Below, one piece after another: positions 50,464-59,726 of a DNA stretch of 64,000 nucleotides. The notes below the pieces were generated by a model that had not been told where the DNA came from, did not search any database, and saw only the letters and a list, made by a program, of their open reading frames with translations. The stretch is from the NCBI RefSeq assembly GCF_002802905.1, contig NZ_PEBK01000004.1, positions 228,388 through 292,387 on the forward strand. The letters are read 5' to 3'. The stretch comes from Bifidobacterium simiarum (lineage in GTDB: Bacteria; Actinomycetota; Actinomycetes; Actinomycetales; Bifidobacteriaceae). The position numbers and the translations under genes are program-made. Each line of letters starts with the position of its first letter. The stretch's first letter is position 1.

Positions 50464-52734
50464 ATGAGGGCTGAGGATCGTAGGGCGGCCGCGGCGATCG
50501 TCGCGGCACTGGGCGGCGCGGACAACATCCGCTCGGTGACCCATTGCGCCACCCGTCTGCGATTCGTGCTCCGGGATGCCGGCCGGGTCGATCAGCGGAC
50601 CTTGGACGACGATCCGGCGGTCCTCGGCGCGGTCCCTCAGTACGGCGACCGGTATCAGGTGGTGATCGGCGCGGCGGTGGAGGACGTCTACGACGCGATG
50701 ATGATCATCCCCGGCGTAAGCGGCGAAGGAACCGGTCGGTCAGATTACGACGGTCGGGCAGATTACGCCGGCCGGGCAGATCGGTCAGGCCGGTCCGTCC
50801 GGGCGGATCGACCCGCTCAGACCAATCGGTCCGATATCAGCGATGCCGCCGATGCCGACGATACCGCCAACACCAGCGATGCCGCCGATCCGTCCGCCCG
50901 CTCCCGTCTTCTCACCCGCGGTGCCGTGGCCGAGACCGCGACCCGGGCGGTCAACTGGTTCTTCGAATACCTGTCCGACTCGTTCCGTCCGATCATCGGC
51001 GTGCTGCTCGGCGCCTCGATCGTCATCGCCCTGGTCAACATGTTGATCGCCGTCGGCGTGATCCCCGACGACGAGGCCTCCGCCGGCTGGGTGTTCGTCA
51101 AGACGATGTGGAAGGGCGTGTTCTATTTCCTGCCGATCATCGTGGCCTACAACGCCTCGAAAAAGCTCAAGGTGGACCCATGGCTCGGCTCGATGATCAT
51201 GGCCGCGCTGATGACCCCCCAATTCACCGGGCTGATGGCCGCGCCGACCGCCCGGTGCGTCATGGACCCCACGCTGGGCACGCGCTCCTGCACGATCGAC
51301 GTCTTCGGTCTGCCGATGCAGCTCAACGACTACAGCGGCAACGTGTTCGTGCCGCTGATCATGGTCCTCGCGCTGGGGGCGACGTATCACGGGCTCAAGG
51401 CCGTCCTGCCGCGCAGCGTGCGCATCGTGTTCCTGCCCTTCCTCAGCATGGTGCTGATCACCCCGCTCACCGCGTTCGTGCTCGGCCCGTTCGGCGTGTG
51501 GCTGAGCCGTGGCATCGGAGTTTCGCTGGCATGGCAGAGCACCCATGCGCCCGTGCTGTTCGCGATCATGCTGCCGCTGATCTACCCGTTCATGGTGCCG
51601 ATCGGCCTGCACTGGCCGCTCAACGCCCTGATGATCGTCAACGTGCAGATGCTCGGCTACGACTTCATCCAGGGGCCGATGGCGGTATGGAACTTCGCCT
51701 GCTTCGGATCCACCGCCGGCGTGCTGTTCCTCGCCGTGCGCGAGCATGACGATGCCATGCGGCGAACGGCCACCGGCGCGCTGCTGGCCGGTCTGCTCGG
51801 CGGACTGACCGAGCCGAGTCTGTACGGCATCCACCTGCGATACCGGCTGATCTACCGTCGGATGCTGGCCGGCTGCGCGGTCGGCGGCGTGACCATCGCG
51901 CTGTTGGGCGCGCTGTTCCCCGCAACCGCCTCCGACGGCACGGTGGTGCATGGGGTGATCGCCTCGTCGTTCGCCTTCACCTCGCTGCTCACTATTCCGC
52001 TGTTCAGCCGCATGGGGGTGTATGCGGCGTCGATCGCCGTGGCGTTCGTGGTCCCGATGATCCTGATCATCGCGATGGACTACCGTCCCCGTCATGCCGG
52101 ATCGGAGCCGTGCGGCGATCATGCGGACGATACGGACCATGTGGACGGACGGGACAAGTCTGGGGAAAACCACGCCGGAAGCCAGTCGGCGGCGGACCGT
52201 GCGATCGGGGAAAATCCGAACAAGTCTGGGGAAAACCGGCCGGACGCTCCTGCTGAGACGGACGCCGGCACGACCGCCGTCCGATCGCCGATCGCCGGCC
52301 GCACCGTGCCGCTCGAGCGCAGCGGGGACCCCGTCTTCGCATCCCGGGCACTGGGAGACGGCGTCGGCATCCTGCCGGACGAGCGATCGGGACGGACCGA
52401 GGTATTGGCCCCCGTATCCGGCGTGGTGAAGACGGTGGCCGGCACCGGACACGCGTTCGGCATCCGCACCGACGACGGCGTCGAGGTCCTGATCCACATT
52501 GGTATTGATACAGTAAGGATGGAAGGCGAAGGTTTTTCGATGGTGGTGTCCAAGGGCGAACACGTGGACGCGGGGGATCCGTTGGGCACGGTCGATTTTG
52601 CGGCGATCCGGCACGCGGGATGCGACGCCATGACGATGATGACCGTCACCAATACCGCCAAGATGACGGCGGTCGCGCCGATCGTCGGTGTGGCCGTGGA
52701 CGCCGGCGACCCGGTGATCGCGATCGAGAGGTAG
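50464..52734 (+). CDS. PTS sugar transporter EIIBCA, beta-glucoside family
   Basis: A 756-residue fused PTS permease. EIIB: ADNIRSVTHCATRLRFVL with the phosphorylated Cys28. A repeat-rich Asp/Ala/Arg linker (SDYDGRADYAGRADRSGR to about residue 145). EIIC: about ten segments, including FFEYLSDSFRPIIGVLLGASIVIALVNMLI and LTEPSLYGIHLRYR (GITEP-type). A second linker (ENHAGSQSAADRAIGENPNK), then EIIA with the active His678 in DGVEVLIHIGIDTV. It imports and phosphorylates a sugar, probably a beta-glucoside or sucrose-like one. Start ATG 50464; upstream RBS weak (AAGGCGGGGG). Confidence 0.92.
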   Translation: MRAEDRRAAAAIVAALGGADNIRSVTHCATRLRFVLRDAGRVDQRTLDDDPAVLGAVPQYGDRYQVVIGAAVEDVYDAMMIIPGVSGEGTGRSDYDGRADYAGRADRSGRSVRADRPAQTNRSDISDAADADDTANTSDAADPSARSRLLTRGAVAETATRAVNWFFEYLSDSFRPIIGVLLGASIVIALVNMLIAVGVIPDDEASAGWVFVKTMWKGVFYFLPIIVAYNASKKLKVDPWLGSMIMAALMTPQFTGLMAAPTARCVMDPTLGTRSCTIDVFGLPMQLNDYSGNVFVPLIMVLALGATYHGLKAVLPRSVRIVFLPFLSMVLITPLTAFVLGPFGVWLSRGIGVSLAWQSTHAPVLFAIMLPLIYPFMVPIGLHWPLNALMIVNVQMLGYDFIQGPMAVWNFACFGSTAGVLFLAVREHDDAMRRTATGALLAGLLGGLTEPSLYGIHLRYRLIYRRMLAGCAVGGVTIALLGALFPATASDGTVVHGVIASSFAFTSLLTIPLFSRMGVYAASIAVAFVVPMILIIAMDYRPRHAGSEPCGDHADDTDHVDGRDKSGENHAGSQSAADRAIGENPNKSGENRPDAPAETDAGTTAVRSPIAGRTVPLERSGDPVFASRALGDGVGILPDERSGRTEVLAPVSGVVKTVAGTGHAFGIRTDDGVEVLIHIGIDTVRMEGEGFSMVVSKGEHVDAGDPLGTVDFAAIRHAGCDAMTMMTVTNTAKMTAVAPIVGVAVDAGDPVIAIER

Positions 52735-52738
52735 TGTC

Positions 52739-53605
52739 GTGGAAATTCTGCGAGTGTTCAACAACAACGTCGTGCTGGCCAAGGACGACGACGGCACCGA
52801 AGTGGTGCTCACCGGCAGGGGACTGGGATTCCAGGGCAGGCCGGGCGGTGCAGTCGATGCGGCCAAGGTGGTGCGCAAGTTCGTGCCCTCCGACGGTCGT
52901 GATCCCGACCATCTGGCCCAGATGCTGGCCGGCATTGCCCCCGAGACGGTGCGGGCGGTGATCGACGCGATGCATGAGACGGGTCTGGGCGACGACATGG
53001 CCGGCAACACCGCGGTCGTGGTGGCGCTCGCCGACCATGTGGACAATGCGCTGCGGCGCGTGCGCGAGGGGATCGCGGTGGAGTATCCGCTGCGCGCCGA
53101 GGTGTGCAATCTGTATCCGCGTGAGTTCGAGCAGGGCAGGACGCTGCTTGCCGCGCTGAACCGACGACTTGTCTCGGCCGAGGGCGGCGTCGCGTTGCCA
53201 GACGGCGAGGCGACGGCGCTGACGCTGCATCTGGTGAACGCGGGATTCGCCACGGGCGACCTCTCGTACACCTACATGATGACCGGCGTGATCCAGCAGA
53301 TGATGACCATCATCGAGGCGAGCTACGGCATTACGTTCGACCGGGATTCCGTCAGCGTGAGCCGCTTCATCACGCATGTGCGCTACCTGTTCGTCCGCAT
53401 CCATCAGGGTCGGCAGCTGGAGCACGAGCCGGAGCCGATCGTGCAGGCGATCCGCCAGTCGTACCCCGAGGCGTTGCGGTGCGCGCAGAAGATCGCCGCC
53501 GTGCTGGAACTGCGGCTCGACGCCAATCTCACGGAGGACGAGATCGCGTATCTGGCCCTGCATGTGGCGAGGGTCTCCTCCCAGCCGGCCGAGCCCGCGG
53601 CCTGA
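52739..53605 (+). CDS. BglG/LicT-family transcription antiterminator
   Basis: A 288-residue protein. EILRVFNNNVVLAKDDDGTEVVLTGRGLGFQGRPGG is the RNA-binding CAT domain; two PRD domains follow (from about residue 70 and 175), with HVDNALRRV and LFVRIHQGRQLE carrying likely phosphorylatable His. EII-dependent phosphorylation controls binding to a RAT hairpin. It starts 4 bases after the PTS stop at GTG 52739 with GAGAGG upstream, so it forms an operon. I could not find a clear RAT site before the PTS gene. Confidence 0.92.
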   Translation: MEILRVFNNNVVLAKDDDGTEVVLTGRGLGFQGRPGGAVDAAKVVRKFVPSDGRDPDHLAQMLAGIAPETVRAVIDAMHETGLGDDMAGNTAVVVALADHVDNALRRVREGIAVEYPLRAEVCNLYPREFEQGRTLLAALNRRLVSAEGGVALPDGEATALTLHLVNAGFATGDLSYTYMMTGVIQQMMTIIEASYGITFDRDSVSVSRFITHVRYLFVRIHQGRQLEHEPEPIVQAIRQSYPEALRCAQKIAAVLELRLDANLTEDEIAYLALHVARVSSQPAEPAA

Positions 53606-53821
53606 GGGGCTGGGTGTGGGGGCTGAGGGTCTTATGCGGGCCGGGGTCGAATACGTCACGGGCGGCGTCCGCGACACGCAGTGCCAGCGCTGTCCCTGTT
53701 GATTGTTGTTGAGTGGCGCTGATCGTCCGGTCGGTTGGTTAGAACGGTCTACTGTAGATACGGCAACGGAGTGCGGGATCATCCATTCGACTTCGCACCC
53801 TCTTTCTCAGTGTTTCCGTCG

Positions 53822-53850
53822 TTGATTAATTAACGTCATTAATGTATGAT
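53822..53850 (+). promoter_or_regulatory. Promoter of the VOC gene
   Basis: TTGATT (53822-53827), 17 bases, TATGAT (53845-53850) in an AT-rich patch. The leader to ATG 53896 is about 40 bases. Confidence 0.75.
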
Positions 53851-53895
53851 GAATCCCGCAAGCACAAACCATGTAGGCAACGGAGGCTACGAATC

Positions 53896-54285
53896 ATGAG
53901 CATTCGCGATCATCTCACCGGAATCGGCCACGTCGGCATTCCCACCAACGATCTCGAAGGCACCATCGCATACTACGAGAAGCTCGGTTTCGAGTGTGAG
54001 GGCATCTACCCCAACGGCGACGACCGCTGCACCTTCCTGCACCTGAACAATCTCGTGCTCGAGGTGTGGACGATGGCCGAACCGGCCGGCGTCACTGGCG
54101 CGATCAACCACTTCGCCATCGACGTCACCGACATCGATCAGGCCTTCGCCGAGGCCGAGAAGCTCGGGCTGAACTTCGTCGAAGGTTCGGTGCAGCACAT
54201 CGACACCTTCCACGAGAACGGCATTCGCTACTTCAACGTGCTCGGCCCGAACCACGAGACCATCGAATTCTGCCAGGTCCTCTGA
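53896..54285 (+). CDS. VOC-family (glyoxalase-like) metalloenzyme
   Basis: A 129-residue vicinal-oxygen-chelate protein with two beta-alpha-beta-beta-beta modules. LTGIGHVGIPTNDLEGTIAYYEKLGFECEG and GAINHFAIDVTDIDQAFAEAEKLGLNFVEG hold the His ligands, and NHETIEFCQVL the last Glu. Glyoxalase I or isomerase activity is possible, but substrate is unknown. ATG 53896 follows GGAGG; the longer frame is not needed. Confidence 0.85.
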   Translation: MSIRDHLTGIGHVGIPTNDLEGTIAYYEKLGFECEGIYPNGDDRCTFLHLNNLVLEVWTMAEPAGVTGAINHFAIDVTDIDQAFAEAEKLGLNFVEGSVQHIDTFHENGIRYFNVLGPNHETIEFCQVL

Positions 54286-54692
54286 TCGACCGATTGGGGC
54301 CGTCCGAATAACCGAACGACATCCATAACTGAACATTCATAACTGAACGCCATTGTGCTTTCGTTGGCCTTAGCTTTCCGCGGGTTACGGCGAATCCTCC
54401 AGGCTCCCAGTCGATGCGATGCGGCACGAAACGACATGCGACCATGCGCATGCCGCCGTGGCGCACGCATCCGGCGGTCGCGGCGAAGCGGCCGAGCCTG
54501 AGTATTGATACCCATTCGCGTAACCCGACGTGTTTGCCGGAGCCAAGGCCAACGACCGACCTTCGCGGCAAGGCAGACCCTTACGGCAAGGACCGCGGCC
54601 CCGACGTCGATCTCCCGACGCGGGCCCGATCCCGTTCACCGCCGAACCGGCCGACAAGCCATCGGATTGCGCACTTCATGAGAGAAGACATC
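54286..54692. other. Gene-free interval before the FucP-like gene
   Basis: A 400-bp gap. ATAACTGAAC repeats at about 54326-54350; no other structure is evident. A frame extending the transporter upstream to 54414 lacks coding character and a ribosome binding site. Confidence 0.6.
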
Positions 54693-56099
54693 ATGACCGA
54701 AGCAATCGCAACCGATATTCCGCAGGCCGCGGAATCCGAAACCACCGGCAAGAAGGCCAAGTGGATCGAATTCTCCGACGGCTACCTTGACCGCACCCCG
54801 GTGCTCCAGTTCGCCATGACGGCGGTGCTGTTCGGCATCTGGGCCGTCGCCTCCAGCCTCAACGACGTGCTCATCACCCAGTTCAAGGCCGTGTTCTCGC
54901 TGAGCGACCTCGCCACCGCGTTCGTGCAGAGCGCCTTCTACGGCGGCTACTTCCTGATCGCCATCCCCGCCTCGCTGTTCATCAAGCGCACCAGCTACAA
55001 GATCGGCATCATCGCCGGCCTGTCGTTCTTCGCCGTCGGCTGCTTCATCTTCTTCCCGGCCAGCCGACTGGTGACCTACGAGGTGTTCCTCTTCGCCATC
55101 TTCGTCGAGGCCATCGGCCTGAGCTTCCTTGAGACCTCGGCCGACACCTACGCCACCCTGATGGGCCCGAAGCGCCTCGGCACCGTGCGACTCAACGTCG
55201 CGCAGACCATGAACGCCCTCGGCCTGATCACCGGCATCCTGCTCGGCAAGTACCTCGTGTTCCAGGACTCCAACCTGCACGCCGAAATGGCCAAGATGGC
55301 CCCCGACGCCGCCAAGGCCTACGGCGCCGAACAGCTCAGCCGCACGCTGGAGCCGTACAAGTACCTGCTCATCGTGCTCGCCATCCTGATCGTGCTGTTC
55401 GCCCTCACCAAGTTCCCGAAGTGCCGTCCGGCCACCAAGGAAGGCACCGTCGCCAAGGCCACCCTCGGCGAGACCATGACCTACCTGTTCCACAACGGTC
55501 GCTTCTGGAAGGGCATCGCCACCCAGTTCATCTACGCAGGCGCCCAGACCGGCATCTGGTCCTTCACCATCCGTCTGGCCCTCAACCAGGGCGGTGCCTC
55601 CATGACCGACCGTGACGCCGCGAACTTCATGATCATCAGCTACATCGTGTTCTTCATCGGACGACTCGGCGCCAGCTACCTGCTCTCCCGCTTCCGCGAG
55701 ACCCGCGTGCTCGCCATCTTCATGATCGGCGGCGCCATCGTCCTGCTCGGCACCGCGTTCCTGCCCGGCATGACCGCCGTCTGGTTCGCCGTGGCCGTGA
55801 GCTTCTTCCTCGGACCGGGCTGGCCGACCATCTACTCCCGCACCCTGAAGACCGTCGAGGACCGTCGCCACACCGAAACCGCCGGCGCGATCATCGTGAT
55901 GGCTCTGGTCGGCGGCGCGTTCCTGCCCACCCTGCAGGGCGCCCTCTCCGACGCCTCCACCATGCAGTTCTCCTTCATCCTGCCGGCCATCGAGCTCGCC
56001 ATCGTGGGCCTGTACTTCATCACCGAATTCCGTCGTGACAAGTACACCCCCGCCCAGCTCAAGGAGATGGCCGCCGCCGAGGAGGCCAAGGCCGAGTAA
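54693..56099 (+). CDS. FucP-type MFS sugar permease
   Basis: A 468-residue transporter with 12 hydrophobic segments. FGIWAVASSLNDVLITQFKAVFSLSDLATAFVQSAFYGGYFLIAIPASLFIKRTSYKIGIIAGLSFFAVGCFIFFPA is the FucP/glucose-galactose symporter signature, with LSFLETSADTYATLMGPKRLGTVRLNVAQTMNALGLITGILLGK the FucP QxFN-like segment. Proton-linked uptake of fucose or another hexose is inferred. No sugar-catabolism gene is adjacent, so the substrate is open. ATG 54693 follows GAGAGAAG. Confidence 0.88.
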   Translation: MTEAIATDIPQAAESETTGKKAKWIEFSDGYLDRTPVLQFAMTAVLFGIWAVASSLNDVLITQFKAVFSLSDLATAFVQSAFYGGYFLIAIPASLFIKRTSYKIGIIAGLSFFAVGCFIFFPASRLVTYEVFLFAIFVEAIGLSFLETSADTYATLMGPKRLGTVRLNVAQTMNALGLITGILLGKYLVFQDSNLHAEMAKMAPDAAKAYGAEQLSRTLEPYKYLLIVLAILIVLFALTKFPKCRPATKEGTVAKATLGETMTYLFHNGRFWKGIATQFIYAGAQTGIWSFTIRLALNQGGASMTDRDAANFMIISYIVFFIGRLGASYLLSRFRETRVLAIFMIGGAIVLLGTAFLPGMTAVWFAVAVSFFLGPGWPTIYSRTLKTVEDRRHTETAGAIIVMALVGGAFLPTLQGALSDASTMQFSFILPAIELAIVGLYFITEFRRDKYTPAQLKEMAAAEEAKAE

Positions 56100-56144
56100 G
56101 GCAGCCCCAACGCCCTCAATGAGTACCCCTCAGTGAGTAATGTC

Positions 56145-56183
56145 ATGGCGGGTCGGACGATACCATGTCGTCCGACCCGCCAT
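56145..56183 (+). terminator. Hairpin after the FucP-like gene
   Basis: ATGGCGGGTCGGACGA (56145-56160) pairs perfectly with 56168-56183; no T-tract follows. Confidence 0.7.
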
Positions 56184-56246
56184 CGTCATATACAGTGAAA
56201 CCGATGTCCGTCACGAAAATGGCAACGATCGGAAGGAGAATCCCCC

Positions 56247-56519
56247 ATGATCACCCGCACCGTCATCGTCGGCACGACGCTCGGATTGCATGCCCGGCCG
56301 GCCGCGCTGTTCGCCCAGGCCGTGCTGGAATCCGGGATCGACATCGTCATGCGACACGGCGATCAGGAGGTCGAGGCCAACAGTCCGCTGAGCATCATGA
56401 CCCTCGGTGTCCGCGGGGGAGACGAGGTGACGATCGCCACCGCCGACGACTCCGCGGAGGAGACGATGGACGATCTGGCCGCCATGCTGTCCCGCGATCT
56501 TGACACTGACCGGTCTTGA
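56247..56519 (+). CDS. ptsH: Phosphocarrier protein HPr
   Basis: A 90-residue HPr. TTLGLHARPAALFAQAV carries the active His15; SPLSIMTLGVRGGDEVTI is the segment that in Firmicutes holds regulatory Ser46. It shuttles phosphate from enzyme I to EIIA domains such as that at 50464. Enzyme I is not next to it. ATG 56247 follows AAGGAGA. The last codons (DTDRS and stop) lie in the first unit of a 17-bp tandem repeat. Confidence 0.95.
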   Translation: MITRTVIVGTTLGLHARPAALFAQAVLESGIDIVMRHGDQEVEANSPLSIMTLGVRGGDEVTIATADDSAEETMDDLAAMLSRDLDTDRS

Positions 56520-56605
56520 ACACTGATCGGTCCTGAACACTGATCGGTCCTGAACACTGACCGGTTCTGAACACTGACCGGTCCTGAACACCGATCGGTC
56601 CTGAA
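56504..56605. repeat. Six-copy 17-bp tandem repeat through the HPr stop codon
   Basis: Units of CACTGA(C/T)CGGT(C/T)(C/T)TGAA at 56504, 56521, 56538, 56555, 56572 and 56589, each 17 bases, head to tail. The first holds the HPr stop TGA. The array fills the convergent gap up to 8 bases from the diacylglycerol-kinase stop. Confidence 0.95.
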
Positions 56606-56613
56606 GTCGGTCG

Positions 56614-57894
56614 TCAGGCCTGACGGACCAGTTCCGGTTCGGCGTCCGAAGCGTTTCCCCTATCGGCATGTTCGTCGGATTCGGCCGGTGCCTTACCATC
56701 ATCGGAGACGGTCGCCGCCGGTGCCGCCGTCGGTGTCGTAGTCGGTGCTGTCATCGGTGCCGGACCCGAGGCCGATTCGCCCGTTTCGGTGGACGTGACC
56801 GTGGTCGCCGTCGTCGGCTCGGGCACGCGGATGCACAGCGCCTGATGATCCACGGTGAATTCGATATGCGAGGTATTGCCCAGAATGTCGCCGTCCACCT
56901 GGGCCAGAGCCGGCTTGACCAGTCGGATCTCCGCGCGCGACCCCTGAATCTGATCCACCGAGGAATTGGTGGACAGGGGGTTCTGCTCGGCCCGGCGCGT
57001 AATGGTCTGGTGCAGTACGTCGCCGAACAGATTCGCCCAGCCGATCAGGCCGCCGGTGGTGTCGATGAGTTCGAAGTCGAGGATGCCGTCGCCGTAGTCG
57101 GCCTCCGGCATCAGTGAGAATCCGGGGATCTGACCACAGTTGCCGGCCATGAACGTGCGGAAGGAGACGTTCTTCGACGTCTGTTCCACGCCGTTCTCCC
57201 CGCTGATCGTGATATCGCCCTGATACCGCGGCGTGAACAGGTTCTTTACTCCACCGACGAAGTAGGCAAGCCAGCTGATGTTCTTCTTCAGCGCCGGATC
57301 GGTGTCGTCGATCATCGCCGCGTCGAAGCCGATGCCCGCGATGATCAGGAAGGCGTGGCGACGATCCGGTTCGTCCGAATCCAGCAGCCGCATACGACCC
57401 ATGTCGACCTTGCGCGAGCCATGCGACGTGGCCACGGTCAGCGCTGCGTCCACGTCCGCGATCGGAATGCCCATATTGCGGGCGAACAGATTGCCGGTGC
57501 CGATCGGAATGATGCCGAACGGCCGATCGCTGCCGGCCATCACGCTGGCCACCGTGCGTACGGTACCGTCGCCGCCCACCGCGACCACGGCATCCGCGCC
57601 GCGGGCGATGGCCTCGCGGGCGCAAGCCTTGCCGTCCTTGTCGAGCTGGGTTTCGATGAACATCGGATCGCCGAGATCATGATCGCGGAAGAACGCGCGG
57701 ATCTGCATCACCGTCGTGCCGGCCTCGGGCTTGGAAGGATTCACGATGAAGGCGTACTGCAACGGGGCCTCGTCGCGCTGCTCAAGCGCCTGGGCGAGTC
57801 TGCGCCTCCGGCCGATATGGATGGCGAAGGCGATGGCGGCGGCCACTGCCAGCACGCCGAGAACAACAAGAACGACGATCCATCCGATAGACAT
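56614..57894 (-). CDS. Diacylglycerol/lipid kinase family protein
   Basis: A 426-residue protein. One N-terminal TM segment (WIVVLVVLGVLAVAAAIAFAIHIG), then a DAGK catalytic domain: YAFIVNPSKPEAGTTVM, DAVVAVGGDGTVRTVASVMAGSDRPFGIIPIGTGNLFARNMGI and the later NCGQIPGFSLMPEADYGDGILDFELID. The C-terminal 65 residues are Thr/Pro/Ala-rich and disordered. It likely phosphorylates diacylglycerol or another membrane lipid. ATG 57894 has CACAAT ending 7 bases before it; ATG 57903 is also in frame; neither has a Shine-Dalgarno sequence. Confidence 0.88.
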   Translation of the reverse strand: MSIGWIVVLVVLGVLAVAAAIAFAIHIGRRRRLAQALEQRDEAPLQYAFIVNPSKPEAGTTVMQIRAFFRDHDLGDPMFIETQLDKDGKACAREAIARGADAVVAVGGDGTVRTVASVMAGSDRPFGIIPIGTGNLFARNMGIPIADVDAALTVATSHGSRKVDMGRMRLLDSDEPDRRHAFLIIAGIGFDAAMIDDTDPALKKNISWLAYFVGGVKNLFTPRYQGDITISGENGVEQTSKNVSFRTFMAGNCGQIPGFSLMPEADYGDGILDFELIDTTGGLIGWANLFGDVLHQTITRRAEQNPLSTNSSVDQIQGSRAEIRLVKPALAQVDGDILGNTSHIEFTVDHQALCIRVPEPTTATTVTSTETGESASGPAPMTAPTTTPTAAPAATVSDDGKAPAESDEHADRGNASDAEPELVRQA

Positions 57895-58071
57895 GATTAC
57901 CATTGTGAGCTAAGACTGCGCTGAGATGCCGCGAATCCGACGGTTTTTCTTCGTTTTCTGCACGATTTTCGGTTCGCGCTCGACGTCGCGTTCGATGCCG
58001 TGACGATCCCGGTCCGGACACCCGCGGGGAACCGGTTGGGCGTGTCGGCTCGCGGCATTACTCTTGGAGCC

Positions 58072-59358
58072 ATGCTTGATATTCAATTCATTCGCGAACA
58101 TGCCGATATCGTCAAGGAATCCCAGCGCAAGCGCGGCGAATCCGTCGAGCTCGTCGACGAGGTCCTGCGCAGCGACGAGGCCCGTCGCACCGCCCTGAAG
58201 GAGTTCGAGACCGCCCGCGCCGAGCAGAAGGCCATGGGCAAGAAGGTCGCCTCCGCGCCGGCCGACCAGAAGGCCGCGCTCATCGCCGAAACCAAGGAAC
58301 TGGCCAACAAGGTCACCGAATACAAGTCCGAAGCCGACAAGGCCGCCGAAGAGTACACCACCGCCATGTGGAAGCTCTCCAACATCGTCGAGCCCGAAGC
58401 CCCCGAAGGCGGCGAGGACGATTACGTGGTCGTCAAGAAGGTCGGCCAGATCCGCGACTTCGCGGCCGAAGGCTTCGAGCCCAAGGACCACCTCACCCTC
58501 GGCACCGGCGTGGCCGGCATCGACATGCGCCGCGGCGTGAAGGTCGGCGGCTCCCGCTTCTACTTCCTGCGCGGCGCCGTGGCCCGCATGCAGATCGCCA
58601 TGCTCACCATGGCCGTCGACCAGGCCGAGGAGAACGGCTTCATCCTCGCCATCACCCCGACGCTCGTGCGCCCCGAGGTCATGGCCGGCACCGGCTTCCT
58701 CAACTCCCACGCCGATGAGATCTACCGCCTGCGCGAGCCCGACGACCAGTACCTCGTCGGCACCTCCGAAGTGGCGCTCGCCGGCATGCACGAGAACGAG
58801 ATCCTCGATCTGTCCAACGGCCCGCTGCGCTACACCGGCTGGAGCTCCTGCTACCGTCGTGAGGCCGGCGCCGCCGGCAAGGACACCTCCGGCATCATCC
58901 GCGTGCACCAGTTCGACAAGGTCGAAATGTTCGTCTACTGCAAGCAGGAGGACTCCCGCGCCCAGCATCAGGCGCTACTCGCTATGGAGCAGGAGATGCT
59001 CGGCAAGGTTGAGGTGCCGTACCGCATCATCGACACCGCCGCCGGCGACCTCGGTTCCTCCGCCGCCCGCAAGTTCGACTGCGAGGCCTGGGTGCCGACC
59101 CAGGGCCGCTACCGTGAGCTGACCTCCACCTCGAACTGCACCGAATACCAGGCCCGTCGCCTCAACATCCGTGAGCGCGTGGAAGACGGCGGCACCCGCC
59201 CGGTGAGCACCCTCAACGGCACGCTCGCCACCACCCGCTGGCTCGTCGCCATCCTCGAAAACCACCAGCAGAAGGACGGTTCCATCGTGATCCCGAAGGC
59301 CATGCGTCCCTACATGGGCGGCCGCGAGGTGATCGAGCCTACCAAGTGGGAAGCTTGA
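58072..59358 (+). CDS. serS: Seryl-tRNA synthetase
   Basis: A 428-residue class II synthetase. Residues 1-110 form the coiled-coil tRNA-binding arm; [40 protein letters not shown] (motif 2), and [33 protein letters not shown] are the class II and SerS blocks, and [22 protein letters not shown] motif 3. It charges tRNA-Ser. I start at ATG 58072, after GGAG. A tRNA-Ser gene lies 1.8 kb downstream. Confidence 0.97.
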   Translation: MLDIQFIREHADIVKESQRKRGESVELVDEVLRSDEARRTALKEFETARAEQKAMGKKVASAPADQKAALIAETKELANKVTEYKSEADKAAEEYTTAMWKLSNIVEPEAPEGGEDDYVVVKKVGQIRDFAAEGFEPKDHLTLGTGVAGIDMRRGVKVGGSRFYFLRGAVARMQIAMLTMAVDQAEENGFILAITPTLVRPEVMAGTGFLNSHADEIYRLREPDDQYLVGTSEVALAGMHENEILDLSNGPLRYTGWSSCYRREAGAAGKDTSGIIRVHQFDKVEMFVYCKQEDSRAQHQALLAMEQEMLGKVEVPYRIIDTAAGDLGSSAARKFDCEAWVPTQGRYRELTSTSNCTEYQARRLNIRERVEDGGTRPVSTLNGTLATTRWLVAILENHQQKDGSIVIPKAMRPYMGGREVIEPTKWEA

Positions 59359-59495
59359 GTTCGACTCAAAGCTTGGCTGCCCTGCGCGGCTCCGTAGTGT
59401 CGCCGCTTTGCTGAACAGTCCACTGGACTGTTCAGAGTGGGAGGCCTGAGTTCGATTCAAAGGGTGAGTTGCCTGACGCCGCTCCGTAGTGTCGC
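59356..59495. repeat. Direct repeat around a 23-bp palindrome
   Basis: TGAGTTCGA(C/T)TCAAAG occurs at 59356 and 59447, and GCTCCGTAGTGTCGC at 59389 and 59481. Between them a perfect 23-bp palindrome (59412-59434, core ACAGTCCACTGGACTGT) is another copy of the CAGTCC family. The gap 59359-59726 has no gene. Confidence 0.8.
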
Positions 59496-59726
59496 GGCTA
59501 GGTCCTGTCAGGGAATCGCCGAATGACTCACTATGCGGTTCCGTGCCCGATATTCGTGGCGCGGAACCGCATTTGTCGTATTTATCGCCGTTCCGTGGCG
59601 GCATTCCTGATCTCCCCTTTCGGATCAACGGATGTCGTCACGATCACCGTGATCCCGTCCCCGACCTCTGTCGGGCGTTTCGGAATACCGTCGTCGAACG
59701 TAATGGGGCAACGGTAGCGTAGACGT

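Noticed and set aside
56504..56605. A CRISPR array reading of the 17-bp repeats
   Set aside because: Units are contiguous with no spacers, and there is no cas gene in the window.
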